DNA of 64,000 nt from Lachnospiraceae bacterium (GTDB lineage Bacteria > Bacillota > Clostridia > Lachnospirales > Lachnospiraceae), in the NCBI GenBank assembly GCA_024691305.1, contig JAILNS010000033.1:107089-171088 (forward strand). Reading direction: 5' to 3'. The position numbers and the translations under genes are program-made. Within the stretch, counting starts at the first letter, position 1. Every line of letters begins with the position of its first letter. The notes below the pieces were generated by a model, which was given only the letters and a program-made list of their open reading frames with translations, did not search any database and was not told the origin of the DNA. This document shows, piece by piece, positions 35,611 to 44,510 of this stretch.

Positions 35611-37625
35611 GTGAAAAAACATCGATCGCGTTACTTGGACAGCCCAATTCAGGTAAGTCTACGCTTTTTAATGCATTAACAGGGCTGCATCAGCATGTCG
35701 GGAACTGGCCCGGCAAAACCGTTGAGAAAAAAGAAGGCAGTTTTACCCATGACGGAAAAGAATATGATATTGCGGACCTTCCCGGTTCCTACAGTTTATC
35801 CGCAAATTCCGACGAAGAAGTTATAACAAGAGACTATATAGCATCCGGAAAAGCGGATGTGGTATGCATAATGGCTGACAGTTCACAGCTTGAGAGAAGT
35901 CTGTTCATGACTGCAGACTATGCAGGCATTACTCTGCCGTGTTTTTTGATATTAAACATGGCGGATGTTGCGGCATCTCAGCACAAGGCTATTAAAGTAA
36001 GCGAACTGGAACAGAAGCTTGGAATACCTGTCGCTTTGATATCGGCTAATGACAAAAAAGAATATGATGCATTCTTTAAAGCTCTGGAAAAAGCCGTATC
36101 CGAAAAGAAAAGATTAAACTGTGAATCCCTTGAAAAAGGATATTCCGAAATAGAGGGATATGAGGAACTTAAATCCCTGATCCCCGAGAATCTCATAAAC
36201 GGCTATTCGTCTATGTGGATCGCTTCCAAAGCACTGGAGAATGACCCGGTCATTCTTGCCAAACTCAAAAACGCCGTCGATACACAGACAATGGATAAGA
36301 TCGACAGTATAAGAAATAATGTCCAGGGCGCAGTGGCTACGGGAAGTGCCAAGTTCTCATGGATAGATGAACAACTTGAGGGCATTGTAGCAAGACAGTC
36401 TCAAAAAGTGACACTAAGCAAACTAGATCGTCTTTTTACTCATAAAACATGGGGGAAACCGGCGGTAATACTTACGGTTGTACTTGGACTTATCGCTTCG
36501 TTTATTCCGGCGCTTCCGCTTATGGGAGTCGGAATGGCAATCGCAAGCCTCAAAGCTCCGGTTGCTTCGGCTCTGGTTTCCATCGGATGTCCGGATCTCA
36601 TCGTAGCATTTATATGTAACGTTTTTATACAGTCACTTTCCTTTATTTTCCAGATGCTCGGATTTGTATTCGGAGTGACTCTTGTTTTTGGCTTACTCGA
36701 AGAGGCCGGTGTAATGGCACGTGTTTCATATGTATTTGATAATACTATGGGCAAACTTGGACTGCAGGGTAAATCGGTAATGCCTTTCCTCGTAAGCTTT
36801 GGCTGTACGATGGGTGGTGCTGCGGGTACGCGTGTTATCGACAACTGGGGACAAAAGGTTCTTACGATCGCCCTTGCGTGGGCTGTTCCCTGCGGAGCCG
36901 CATGGAGCGTAGTTCCGATGCTTTCTACTCTTTTCTTCGGACCGGGTGCCGTGCTTATCATAGTTGTGATCTTACTTACCATGATCCTTCATATGTATAT
37001 CACTGCAAAGATATTCGGCAGGGGACTTGTAAAAGAAGAAGACCGCTTCGGAATGATCATGGAGCTTCCGCCTTATCATAAACCGAAGTGGGGAGCACTT
37101 TTGCGTTATGTGCTGGGTCGCACCAAGGATACGTTTATACGTGTTACCAAGGTCGTGTTACTGGTATGTACCATTTTCTGGCTGCTCAGTTATTCATTTG
37201 ACGGCAGTAGCGAACCTATTCTGTATAAGATAGGTACAGCGATCGAGCCGGTCACAAAGTTCTTTGGTATGAACTGGCAGCTTTTCATAGCTTTTATTGC
37301 ATCATCGATAGGTAAGGAAGGAGCACTCGGTGTTATCAGTGCGTTGTTTAACGGCGGAAACTTCTCGGGAGCATTTTATGATGCGATGAGCGGTGCGGAG
37401 CTGGCAAGCGATCTTAACACAACGCTACTTTCCAATGTATCCAAACCCGAGGCACTTGCATTTATTTTTGCCATCACATTCAATATGCCGTGTGTGGTTG
37501 CACTTGCTGCAACATATCAGGAGATACATTCCGCAAAATGGACAGCGAGGATAGCCATATATTACACTGTAGGTGCACTGTTACTTGCGATGATCGCATA
37601 TCATATAGGAATGCTTATCTGGTAA
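35607..37625 (+). CDS. feoB: Ferrous iron transporter FeoB
   Basis: 672 residues. The N-terminal G domain has G1 GQPNSGKSTLFN, G3 DLPGSYSLS and G4 NMAD, followed by a GDI-like helical domain and a membrane domain with two Gate regions (the first about residues 350-460: PFLVSFGCTMGGAAGTRV; the second near MNWQLFIAFIASSIGKEG and FAITFNMPCVVALAATYQE). It takes up Fe2+ under anaerobic conditions. A conserved Cys sits in FGCTMGG and another in NMPCVV. It overlaps feoA by four bases. Confidence 0.97.
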   Translation: MSEKTSIALLGQPNSGKSTLFNALTGLHQHVGNWPGKTVEKKEGSFTHDGKEYDIADLPGSYSLSANSDEEVITRDYIASGKADVVCIMADSSQLERSLFMTADYAGITLPCFLILNMADVAASQHKAIKVSELEQKLGIPVALISANDKKEYDAFFKALEKAVSEKKRLNCESLEKGYSEIEGYEELKSLIPENLINGYSSMWIASKALENDPVILAKLKNAVDTQTMDKIDSIRNNVQGAVATGSAKFSWIDEQLEGIVARQSQKVTLSKLDRLFTHKTWGKPAVILTVVLGLIASFIPALPLMGVGMAIASLKAPVASALVSIGCPDLIVAFICNVFIQSLSFIFQMLGFVFGVTLVFGLLEEAGVMARVSYVFDNTMGKLGLQGKSVMPFLVSFGCTMGGAAGTRVIDNWGQKVLTIALAWAVPCGAAWSVVPMLSTLFFGPGAVLIIVVILLTMILHMYITAKIFGRGLVKEEDRFGMIMELPPYHKPKWGALLRYVLGRTKDTFIRVTKVVLLVCTIFWLLSYSFDGSSEPILYKIGTAIEPVTKFFGMNWQLFIAFIASSIGKEGALGVISALFNGGNFSGAFYDAMSGAELASDLNTTLLSNVSKPEALAFIFAITFNMPCVVALAATYQEIHSAKWTARIAIYYTVGALLLAMIAYHIGMLIW

Positions 37626-37640
37626 AAAGGCATACATAAT

Positions 37641-37967
37641 ATGGAACAACTGCTTGAATTGTTAAAAGACGGGCATGCCCGCACCATAGAGATGCTTGCA
37701 CTTGAACTAGACACCACTGTTTCGGACGTACGCAGGAAACTTGAGTTCATGGAAAACATGGGAATCATCAAAAGGGTTTCCATGTCCGCTGCTTCATGCG
37801 GTTCCGGCTGCGGAGGATGTACCGGTTGCAGCGCAGGCACAAAAGGCATCGCAGTGGCAGACACCGCTACATCGGGCGTATGCGGCAAAGGCACTGCAAA
37901 GTCCTGCAGCAGTTGCATGCCGGATAAAGAGATCCTAAATATGGGAGAAATGTGGAAAGTCATATAG
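37641..37967 (+). CDS. FeoC-like winged-helix protein with Cys-rich tail
   Basis: 108 residues: an N-terminal winged helix-turn-helix (LLELLKDGHARTIEMLALEL then VSDVRRKLEFMENMGII), then a Cys-rich tail with SCGSGCGGCTGCSAG and VCGKG/KSCSSC (seven Cys). FeoC proteins carry a Cys set that can bind an iron-sulfur cluster and regulate FeoB; the tail here is longer and richer than the enterobacterial type. It begins 15 bases after feoB without a strong SD and ends the operon. Confidence 0.75.
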   Translation: MEQLLELLKDGHARTIEMLALELDTTVSDVRRKLEFMENMGIIKRVSMSAASCGSGCGGCTGCSAGTKGIAVADTATSGVCGKGTAKSCSSCMPDKEILNMGEMWKVI

Positions 37968-38271
37968 TAAGCGAGCATAAGCATGCATTACATGCCTCGA
38001 TCATGATCAAATGAGCGGGACATGGCAATGATTATTTTAAAGAGGGACCGGACGGACAGTTCGATCCCTTTTTGAATACGACAAGAGGACCATGTGAAAA
38101 ACTAAAGGACTTACGAATTAATAACTTAAGGCTAAAAGAAAACACTCAAGAACTTATTAACAAAAAACCGCCTTGAAATAATGATTAAATGTTAAACTTC
38201 CTACTCGACAAAAGTTCATAAATAGGGCAAGATATAAATTAAGGGACTTATGGCTTTATGAGAGGGAGATC
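37968..38271. other. Intergenic region between feo operon and c-di-GMP phosphodiesterase gene
   Basis: 304 bases. A probable terminator of the feo operon (AAAGAGGGA, 38039-38047, pairing with TCCCTTTTT, 38065-38073) lies near the start. The rest is AT-rich; I see no gene, and no confident promoter for the next gene, whose SD is GAGAGGGAG (38260-38268). Confidence 0.5.
38039..38073 (+). terminator. Probable terminator of the feo operon
   Basis: AAAGAGGGA pairs with TCCCTTTTT through one G-U pair with a 17-base loop that itself can pair slightly; the T tract is five long. Confidence 0.5.
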
Positions 38272-39936
38272 ATGCACGGAAACAGTATACCCGAAATTCA
38301 TAAAAAACATCTTGATTCGCTGTTTGAAGCATTCTCTTTGGTGGCAGAGGGAACCTATGTATACCTTTGCGATATGAGATATGATTATTCGAGATGGTCT
38401 TCACAGGCAGTAGAGACCTTCGGCCTGCCGTCGGAATATATGTATGAAGCCGGCAGGATATGGGAAGAACACGTTCATCCGGAGGATCGCGATGAATATC
38501 GTAAGGGAATAGAGGCGATCTTTTCCGGCAAAAGCGATAATCACGATATGCAGTATCGTGCCAGACGTGCCGACGGATCCTATGATGTATGTACCTGCAG
38601 AGGTATCGTGGTCTGCGATGAAAAGGGGAATCTCGAATATTTTGGCGGCGCGATCAGAAATCATGGTATTCACGGACGTGTGGATGCGCTGACCGGTCTT
38701 AAGAATAAATACAGTTTCTTCGAAGATCTTAAATCTTATATTTCTTCAAATACGGCGGTGAGCATTCTTATGCTGGGAATAGCCGGATTTACCGAAGTGA
38801 ACGAACTATACGGATACCGGTTTGGCAATAAGGTTTTACAGATATTCGGAAGGTATCTTTTGGATAATGTCGGTGCCAGAGGCGATGTCTACCGTATGGA
38901 CGGCACTAAATTTGCAATCGTGGATTATTCCTGTAAGATAGATTCTCTTAAGGCCGCATATGAAAGACTCCGTATCCACTGCAGACAAGGCGTTGATGTT
39001 GAAGGCAGAACGATCGTATCGGAACTGAATGCGGGACTTTTTAATCTCGTTGATTTTTCCGCAGACGATCAGACCGTGTACAGTTGTCTTAATTTTGCAT
39101 ATGGCGAATCCAAGGTCAGAAGGCAGGGAGATCTCGTTGAGTTTTATAATAACTTAAACAGCGAGAACGTTCAGCGCATCGAGAAATTCCAATATATCAG
39201 AACCTCTGTCACGAGGGATTTTGCCGGATTTTATCTGCTCTACCAGCCTTATGTAGATGCTCATACAGAGAAGATCATAGGTGCGGAAGCCCTGATCAGA
39301 TGGAAAAACGAAGAGTACGGAATGGTTCCGCCGGATCATTTTATTCCGCTTCTTGAAAGAGATCCTCTTTTTCCGAAACTGGGAAGGTGGATCCTTGAAA
39401 CGGCACTTACCGATGCCAAACGTATGATAAGGATCAATCCTGATTTTATCATAAATGTTAATCTTTCCTATACTCAGATCGAGAGGAAGGAATTTACGGA
39501 TCTTGTTCTGGAACTGATAAATGACTTAGATTTCCCTCCGGAAAATCTTTGCCTTGAGATAACGGAGAGATGCAGACTCCTGGATATTGCCCTGATCAGA
39601 AATACCGTGGTCAAGTTAAGGTCTTACGGAATCAAGGTTGCACTTGATGATTTCGGTACGGGCTTTTCTTCGATGGGAATAGTCAGGGATGTTCCGCTTG
39701 ATACTATTAAAATTGACAAAAGTTTCATAGACAGAATAGAAACCGATCCCAGAGAACGCGAGCTTATAGAGCATTTTACAAGGTTTGCAGGGGCATTCGG
39801 AGCACAGGTATGCGTAGAGGGCGTAGAAGACGCCGAAACACGGGATATATTGCAAAAATACAATGTCCATTCATTCCAGGGCTACTACTATTCCAAACCT
39901 ATTGAAATAGACAAATTACTTGAATGGAAGAAATGA
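38272..39936 (+). CDS. PAS-degenerate GGDEF-EAL c-di-GMP phosphodiesterase
   Basis: 554 residues, no membrane helix. Residues 20-130 form a PAS_3-type sensor (SRWSSQAVETFGLPSEYMYE, HPEDRDEYRKG); residues 135-300 a GGDEF domain whose catalytic motif is replaced by YRMDGTKFAI, so cyclase activity is unlikely; residues 310-550 an EAL domain with all expected residues (AEALIRW, NVNLSYTQ, ITER, LDDFGTGFSS, IKIDKSF, VEGVE and QGYYYSKP). It should hydrolyse c-di-GMP, with the PAS and GGDEF domains as regulators. It lies 13 bases upstream of a hybrid kinase gene. Confidence 0.93.
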   Translation: MHGNSIPEIHKKHLDSLFEAFSLVAEGTYVYLCDMRYDYSRWSSQAVETFGLPSEYMYEAGRIWEEHVHPEDRDEYRKGIEAIFSGKSDNHDMQYRARRADGSYDVCTCRGIVVCDEKGNLEYFGGAIRNHGIHGRVDALTGLKNKYSFFEDLKSYISSNTAVSILMLGIAGFTEVNELYGYRFGNKVLQIFGRYLLDNVGARGDVYRMDGTKFAIVDYSCKIDSLKAAYERLRIHCRQGVDVEGRTIVSELNAGLFNLVDFSADDQTVYSCLNFAYGESKVRRQGDLVEFYNNLNSENVQRIEKFQYIRTSVTRDFAGFYLLYQPYVDAHTEKIIGAEALIRWKNEEYGMVPPDHFIPLLERDPLFPKLGRWILETALTDAKRMIRINPDFIINVNLSYTQIERKEFTDLVLELINDLDFPPENLCLEITERCRLLDIALIRNTVVKLRSYGIKVALDDFGTGFSSMGIVRDVPLDTIKIDKSFIDRIETDPRERELIEHFTRFAGAFGAQVCVEGVEDAETRDILQKYNVHSFQGYYYSKPIEIDKLLEWKK

Positions 39937-39949
39937 GTGTGCTTAGGAA

Positions 39950-41872
39950 ATGGGTGATCTTACTACATTAGAAACAATACACCGGATGTACATATCAATG
40001 ACGGCACTGGCATTTAACCTGGTGCTGTGTGTTATGATACAGGTGATGGACAGGGAAGACGAGGGGAGAAACAGGAGTTTCGGACACCTCGCTTTTGTCG
40101 TATTTTTGGGAAATGCACTTACATGTGTCACTACCTTTGTAAGGCGTGCTGATTCATTTCCTTTAGTTCCCGAGATAGCGTATCTGGCATATCTTATCTC
40201 GGCGGCTGCAAACATCTATGTTACGGCCTTCTTTTCCAAATACATTGAGAGTTTCTTCAGAAAAAAGCATAAACCTTCGGTCACTTGGAAACGGTTTAAT
40301 AACGGTCTTCTTATAGCTGCGACCATACTTCTTATCGTCATATATATATGGAAATTTCCACAGTTTGACGGAACGGCCGAATCGGCAAATATCGATCTGT
40401 GGGTAAAATATATCTTCGGTTATGCGATCGAACTGTATTTCATATTATATACGCTTATCTATTTTATACGATACGGCAAACTTTTAAACAACCGTCAGAC
40501 AGTGACTGCTATATGGGGTATACTGCTGACTATCGGCGGAATACTGACACAGCTGGTCTTCCAGAGCATCCTGCTAAACTATGTCGGTGCTTCCATAGGA
40601 CTGTATATGTTCTACTTCGGTGTTGAGACACCCGATTACAGAAAACTCATGCAGACGATGGAAGAACTTAAGACTGCCCGTGAGGCGGCGGACAGGGCCA
40701 ACCGCTCCAAGTCGGAATTTCTGGCTAATATGAGCCACGAGATCAGAACGCCCATAAATGCCGTACTTGGCATGAATGAAATGATAATCAGGGAGAGTCA
40801 TGATGATAAGATCATAGGATATGCCAAAAATGTAGACAGCTCCGGACAGACACTTCTTGCGATAATAAATGATATTCTGGACATATCCAAGATCGAAGCC
40901 GGCAAACTCACGATAACCGAGGCTCCATATAAGTTGAGTAATATCTTAAACGATGTGACCAATATGGTCACGATCCGTGCCCAGGCCAAAAAACTGGAGT
41001 TTGATGTATATGTCGATGAAACACTTCCTGATGGTCTTATGGGCGACGAAGTAAGAGTAAGACAGATGATGTTGAATCTCTTGACCAATGCAGTCAAATA
41101 TACTTCCGAAGGCAGTGTTTCTCTTTCCGTAGAGGGAGATTATGATAATGACATTTTAAACCTTATCATATCTGTTTCCGATACGGGTATGGGAATCAAA
41201 TCCGAGGATAAAGATAAGCTCTTCAGTCAGTTTGAAAGACTGGATGTGGTCAAGAACAGATCCATTGAAGGCACAGGGCTGGGACTTGCAATAACTCATG
41301 ATCTGGCTGAACTTATGGGAGGGACCATAAGCGTCGAGAGTACTTACGGATTAGGATCGACTTTCTCGGTCAATATACCGCAAAAAATAGTTTCAAGAGA
41401 ACAAATAGGCAATTTCAGGGCTAAGCGGGGCTGTTGTGCAGAAGCCGGAGCAAAGGAAAGGAATCTTCGTATACCTGAAGGGTACATACTGGTGGTTGAC
41501 GATACCAGGATCAATCTCATGGTATTTAAGGAACTGCTTAAGAGAACAGAGATCAAGATAGATACCGCAGAAAGTGCCAGAGATTCGATCCTGCTTGCCG
41601 AGAAGAACAAGTATGATGTTATATATATGGATCAGAGAATGCCGATCATGGACGGAACAGAGGCACTTAGAGTCATAAAGGCCCAGGAAAACGGGGCAAA
41701 TATGGATACACCGATAATCTGTCTTACGGCGGATGCCGTGGCGGGTGCCAAAGAGAAGTATATCGAAGAAGGATTTGATGACTATCTTTCAAAGCCCGTA
41801 GTGAGTGCACAACTTGAAGAAACACTTATCAAATATGTTCCCAAAGAAAAGATCATTATTGAGGAGGTATAG
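39950..41872 (+). CDS. Membrane hybrid sensor histidine kinase with receiver domain
   Basis: 640 residues. The N-terminal 230 residues hold about six or seven transmembrane helices with no large extracellular domain. The HisKA domain has FLANMSHEIRTPINAVLG (His near residue 262), the ATPase domain has N-box NAVKYTSEG, DTGMGI and GTGLGLAI, and a receiver domain follows with VVDDTRINLM and phospho-acceptor Asp in VIYMDQRMPIMDG (near 561). No Hpt domain or DNA-binding output is attached. It is probably co-transcribed with the EAL protein and the following small protein. Confidence 0.95.
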   Translation: MGDLTTLETIHRMYISMTALAFNLVLCVMIQVMDREDEGRNRSFGHLAFVVFLGNALTCVTTFVRRADSFPLVPEIAYLAYLISAAANIYVTAFFSKYIESFFRKKHKPSVTWKRFNNGLLIAATILLIVIYIWKFPQFDGTAESANIDLWVKYIFGYAIELYFILYTLIYFIRYGKLLNNRQTVTAIWGILLTIGGILTQLVFQSILLNYVGASIGLYMFYFGVETPDYRKLMQTMEELKTAREAADRANRSKSEFLANMSHEIRTPINAVLGMNEMIIRESHDDKIIGYAKNVDSSGQTLLAIINDILDISKIEAGKLTITEAPYKLSNILNDVTNMVTIRAQAKKLEFDVYVDETLPDGLMGDEVRVRQMMLNLLTNAVKYTSEGSVSLSVEGDYDNDILNLIISVSDTGMGIKSEDKDKLFSQFERLDVVKNRSIEGTGLGLAITHDLAELMGGTISVESTYGLGSTFSVNIPQKIVSREQIGNFRAKRGCCAEAGAKERNLRIPEGYILVVDDTRINLMVFKELLKRTEIKIDTAESARDSILLAEKNKYDVIYMDQRMPIMDGTEALRVIKAQENGANMDTPIICLTADAVAGAKEKYIEEGFDDYLSKPVVSAQLEETLIKYVPKEKIIIEEV

Positions 41873-41875
41873 ATC

Positions 41876-42112
41876 ATGAGTTCAACATCCAAAGACGGTC
41901 AGGATTATACCGAGCAGGACATAGAAAACATAGTTAATATTCTGGACGGATTCGGTTCCAGTGATATAGGACGGCTTAAACTTAAGGTGGACCCGGTACT
42001 GGAGGCTGAGTCATTTACTTTTGCCTATCATCACGGAAGGTGTGACATAGGAAGCCCTTATGCCAAAGGAGATTGCTTCGATGCACCCGACGGAGCCTGT
42101 GACCGCAAGTGA
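41876..42112 (+). CDS. Small conserved-looking Cys/His protein of unknown function
   Basis: 78 residues. Nothing assigns it to a named family. The N-terminal half is a helical, acidic segment (YTEQDIENIVNILDGFGSSD), and the C-terminal half ends in HHGRCDIGSPYAKGDCFD, with two His, three Cys and several Asp suited to metal binding. It starts four bases after the hybrid kinase stop with a strong SD (GAGGAGG at 41861-41867), so it is probably made with the kinase. From memory, similar short proteins accompany hybrid kinases in Butyrivibrio-like genomes. Confidence 0.75.
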   Translation: MSSTSKDGQDYTEQDIENIVNILDGFGSSDIGRLKLKVDPVLEAESFTFAYHHGRCDIGSPYAKGDCFDAPDGACDRK

Positions 42113-42177
42113 AAGTCACGATATGACTATGATTTTTTTTCAGTGACAGGAGCTATTCATATAAACGGAGGTTTATT

Positions 42178-43458
42178 ATGCTTGATCTTAAATATGCACC
42201 CAGAGGATGGAACAGTTGGGATTGTTACGGCGCGGCCGTGACAGAAGATACAGTGCGCCGGAATGCGGAATATATGGCTGAACATCTTAAAGACTCGGGA
42301 TACGAATATGTAGTGGTAGATATTCAGTGGTATGAACCGGGATCTGAAAACAATGAATATCATCCTTTTGCGGACGTGTGCCTGGATGCATACGGAAGAC
42401 TCATGCCCGCCGAAAACAGATTTCCGTCGGCAGCAGGCGGTGTCGGATTTAAGCCGCTTGCAGATTATATACATTCCCTGGGACTTAAGTTCGGGATACA
42501 TATAATGAGAGGAATACCGAGACAGGCAGTGACACATAATCTGCCCGTATACGGTACAGACGGTATCCGTGCGAGAGATATCGCAGCCACCGCATCCATA
42601 TGTATGTGGAATACGGACAATTACGGGATCGATCCTTCCAAGGAAGGTGCAAGAGCGTATTATGATTCGATATTTGCGCTTTATGCTTCCTGGGGAGTTG
42701 ATTTTATCAAATGCGACGATATATGTCGTGAACTTCCTCATTATGAAGATGAGATGGTCATGATCTCCGAAGCTCTCAGGGGCTGTGGGAGGGATATGGT
42801 ACTTTCTCTTTCCCCCGGACCGGCACTTATAGAAAGGTCCGAACTTTATAAGGAACTTGGTAATATGTGGCGTATCACCGATGATTTCTGGGATGACTGG
42901 AAACTTCTGTATGCCATGTTTGAAAGAGCCGAGAAATGGAGTATTCATACCGGACATAATCATTATCCCGATGCGGATATGCTTCCTCTAGGAGCAATAA
43001 AGCAGGTTTATGATCTTGACTATACTACGGCATTTACGATCCCCGAGCAGGAGACGATGATGATACTCTGGTGTATCATGAGAGCTCCTCTTATGATCGG
43101 TTGTGAACTGACCAAAAATGATCCCTTTACACTTGGTCTTTTGACCAATGAGGGACTCATCAAAATGCATGAAAGATCAAGACATGCTCATCAGGTCTTC
43201 AGAAAGAAGATCGGCGATAATGAGATAATCCTGTGGACCGCAATGGAATCCGACGGTGCAAACGGATACAGCGGACAGTATGTTGCTGTATTTAATGCCG
43301 ACGGACCCGAGTGCGAGATCTCTATTGACCTACAGGAACTTGAACTTGCCGGAGAATGTAAGGCTGTCGATATCATGTCGCAGTATGAATGCTCTTTTGC
43401 AGGAGAGATCAAGGTTAAGATAAAGGAACACGGCGGACGTGCCTTTTGCATAAGGTGA
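42178..43458 (+). CDS. GH27 family glycosidase (alpha-galactosidase/beta-arabinopyranosidase-like)
   Basis: 426 residues. (beta/alpha)8 domain: RGWNSWDCYGAAVTED, VVDIQWYEPGS, GLKFGIHIMRG, nucleophile Asp in DFIKCDDICREL, general acid Asp in RITDDFWDDW. No signal peptide, so cytoplasmic. The substrate-pocket loops differ from classic alpha-galactosidases; alpha-galactoside or beta-L-arabinopyranoside hydrolysis are both possible. SD GGAGG precedes the ATG. The fucosyltransferase gene begins four bases after its stop. Confidence 0.9.
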   Translation: MLDLKYAPRGWNSWDCYGAAVTEDTVRRNAEYMAEHLKDSGYEYVVVDIQWYEPGSENNEYHPFADVCLDAYGRLMPAENRFPSAAGGVGFKPLADYIHSLGLKFGIHIMRGIPRQAVTHNLPVYGTDGIRARDIAATASICMWNTDNYGIDPSKEGARAYYDSIFALYASWGVDFIKCDDICRELPHYEDEMVMISEALRGCGRDMVLSLSPGPALIERSELYKELGNMWRITDDFWDDWKLLYAMFERAEKWSIHTGHNHYPDADMLPLGAIKQVYDLDYTTAFTIPEQETMMILWCIMRAPLMIGCELTKNDPFTLGLLTNEGLIKMHERSRHAHQVFRKKIGDNEIILWTAMESDGANGYSGQYVAVFNADGPECEISIDLQELELAGECKAVDIMSQYECSFAGEIKVKIKEHGGRAFCIR

Positions 43459-43462
43459 GATT

Positions 43463-44491
43463 ATGATCGGAACTGAACTAAACGTAGGGCAGGGACTCGG
43501 AAACCAGCTGTTCTGTTATGTGACAGCCCGCGCCGTTGCGGCTGAGCGCGGATGTGTGTTTGGAATTGCAAATGCCGGTGCTATGGCCCATACGATACAT
43601 GATGACAGCGGAATGTATTTCATGGATATCGATATGGGAGAAGCAATTTCACCTGAAGAAGCATCTAAAATGGCGCGGTTTGATGATGCAGATGACAGGA
43701 TCTATCTGGGAACTTCTTTGCATGACCTGGAAAACGGCATATATGTGAGCGGGGCCAAAGATTCCATACATGAGGTAGAAGACAATACTCTCCTTATGGG
43801 AAATCTTCAGGCGGAAAGCTATTTTGAAAAATATAAGGATGAGATCGGAGACTGGCTTAAGGTAAAACCGGAATACGATACGCATGAATACACGGCAGAT
43901 GATCTGTGCATCATACATATGAGGTGCGGGGATTACCGCAGCGAGCCGTCCCTTTTTCTTACACGCAGATACTGGATGAACGGCGTTAAGAATATGCGTA
44001 AGATAAATCCCGATATGCGTTTTCTGGTGATAACCGATGAGGTGGAGAATGCCAAAAAAGTACTGCCTGAGTTTGAAGCCATAACAAACGATATCGGAAG
44101 GGATTATGCGATCATCAAGAATGCCAGATATCTGCTTTTATCCAATTCTTCTTTTGCGGTATTTCCCGCGATGACAAGCACGGAACTAAAGTATGCGATC
44201 GCTCCTAAATACTGGGCTAGGCACAATATGTCGGACGGCTACTGGTCATCCGAACAAAACATATACAGTTTCCTGCATTATCAGGACAGGAACGGACGTA
44301 TATGGGAGCCTTCGGAATGCAAAGAAGAACTTGACAGATACAAAGCACAGTCTGTAACATACAAAAAGGTCGGAGTTAAGCCTTCGGGATTTGGACTCAT
44401 GGGTCAAAAGCTTAAGGCGAAGATCATTTATTACCGGTATTATCTGGGACGGATATACATGTCCGTGCTCAGACGATTACATATAAAATGA
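43463..44491 (+). CDS. GT11 family alpha-1,2-fucosyltransferase-like glycosyltransferase
   Basis: 342 residues. N-terminal VGQGLGNQLFCYVTARAVAA, motif I HMRCGDYRS (HxRxGDY), motif II ITDEVENAKKV and motif III SNSSFAVFPAMTS are typical of GT11, which moves fucose from GDP-fucose onto galactose. It would act at the cytoplasmic membrane face in polysaccharide or glycan assembly. Combined in one transcript with a glycosidase of the GH27 type, its acceptor is unclear. The C-terminal tail is basic. Confidence 0.9.
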   Translation: MIGTELNVGQGLGNQLFCYVTARAVAAERGCVFGIANAGAMAHTIHDDSGMYFMDIDMGEAISPEEASKMARFDDADDRIYLGTSLHDLENGIYVSGAKDSIHEVEDNTLLMGNLQAESYFEKYKDEIGDWLKVKPEYDTHEYTADDLCIIHMRCGDYRSEPSLFLTRRYWMNGVKNMRKINPDMRFLVITDEVENAKKVLPEFEAITNDIGRDYAIIKNARYLLLSNSSFAVFPAMTSTELKYAIAPKYWARHNMSDGYWSSEQNIYSFLHYQDRNGRIWEPSECKEELDRYKAQSVTYKKVGVKPSGFGLMGQKLKAKIIYYRYYLGRIYMSVLRRLHIK

Positions 44492-44510
44492 GGATTGAGA
44501 GGAGTAAGTT

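Noticed and set aside
37968..38271. Possible tRNA or small RNA in the feo-EAL gap
   Set aside because: No cloverleaf or conserved T-loop could be found; only a weak terminator.
42157..42963. 268-residue minus-strand frame opposite the GH27 gene
   Set aside because: Antisense shadow; the plus-strand frame has the full active site.
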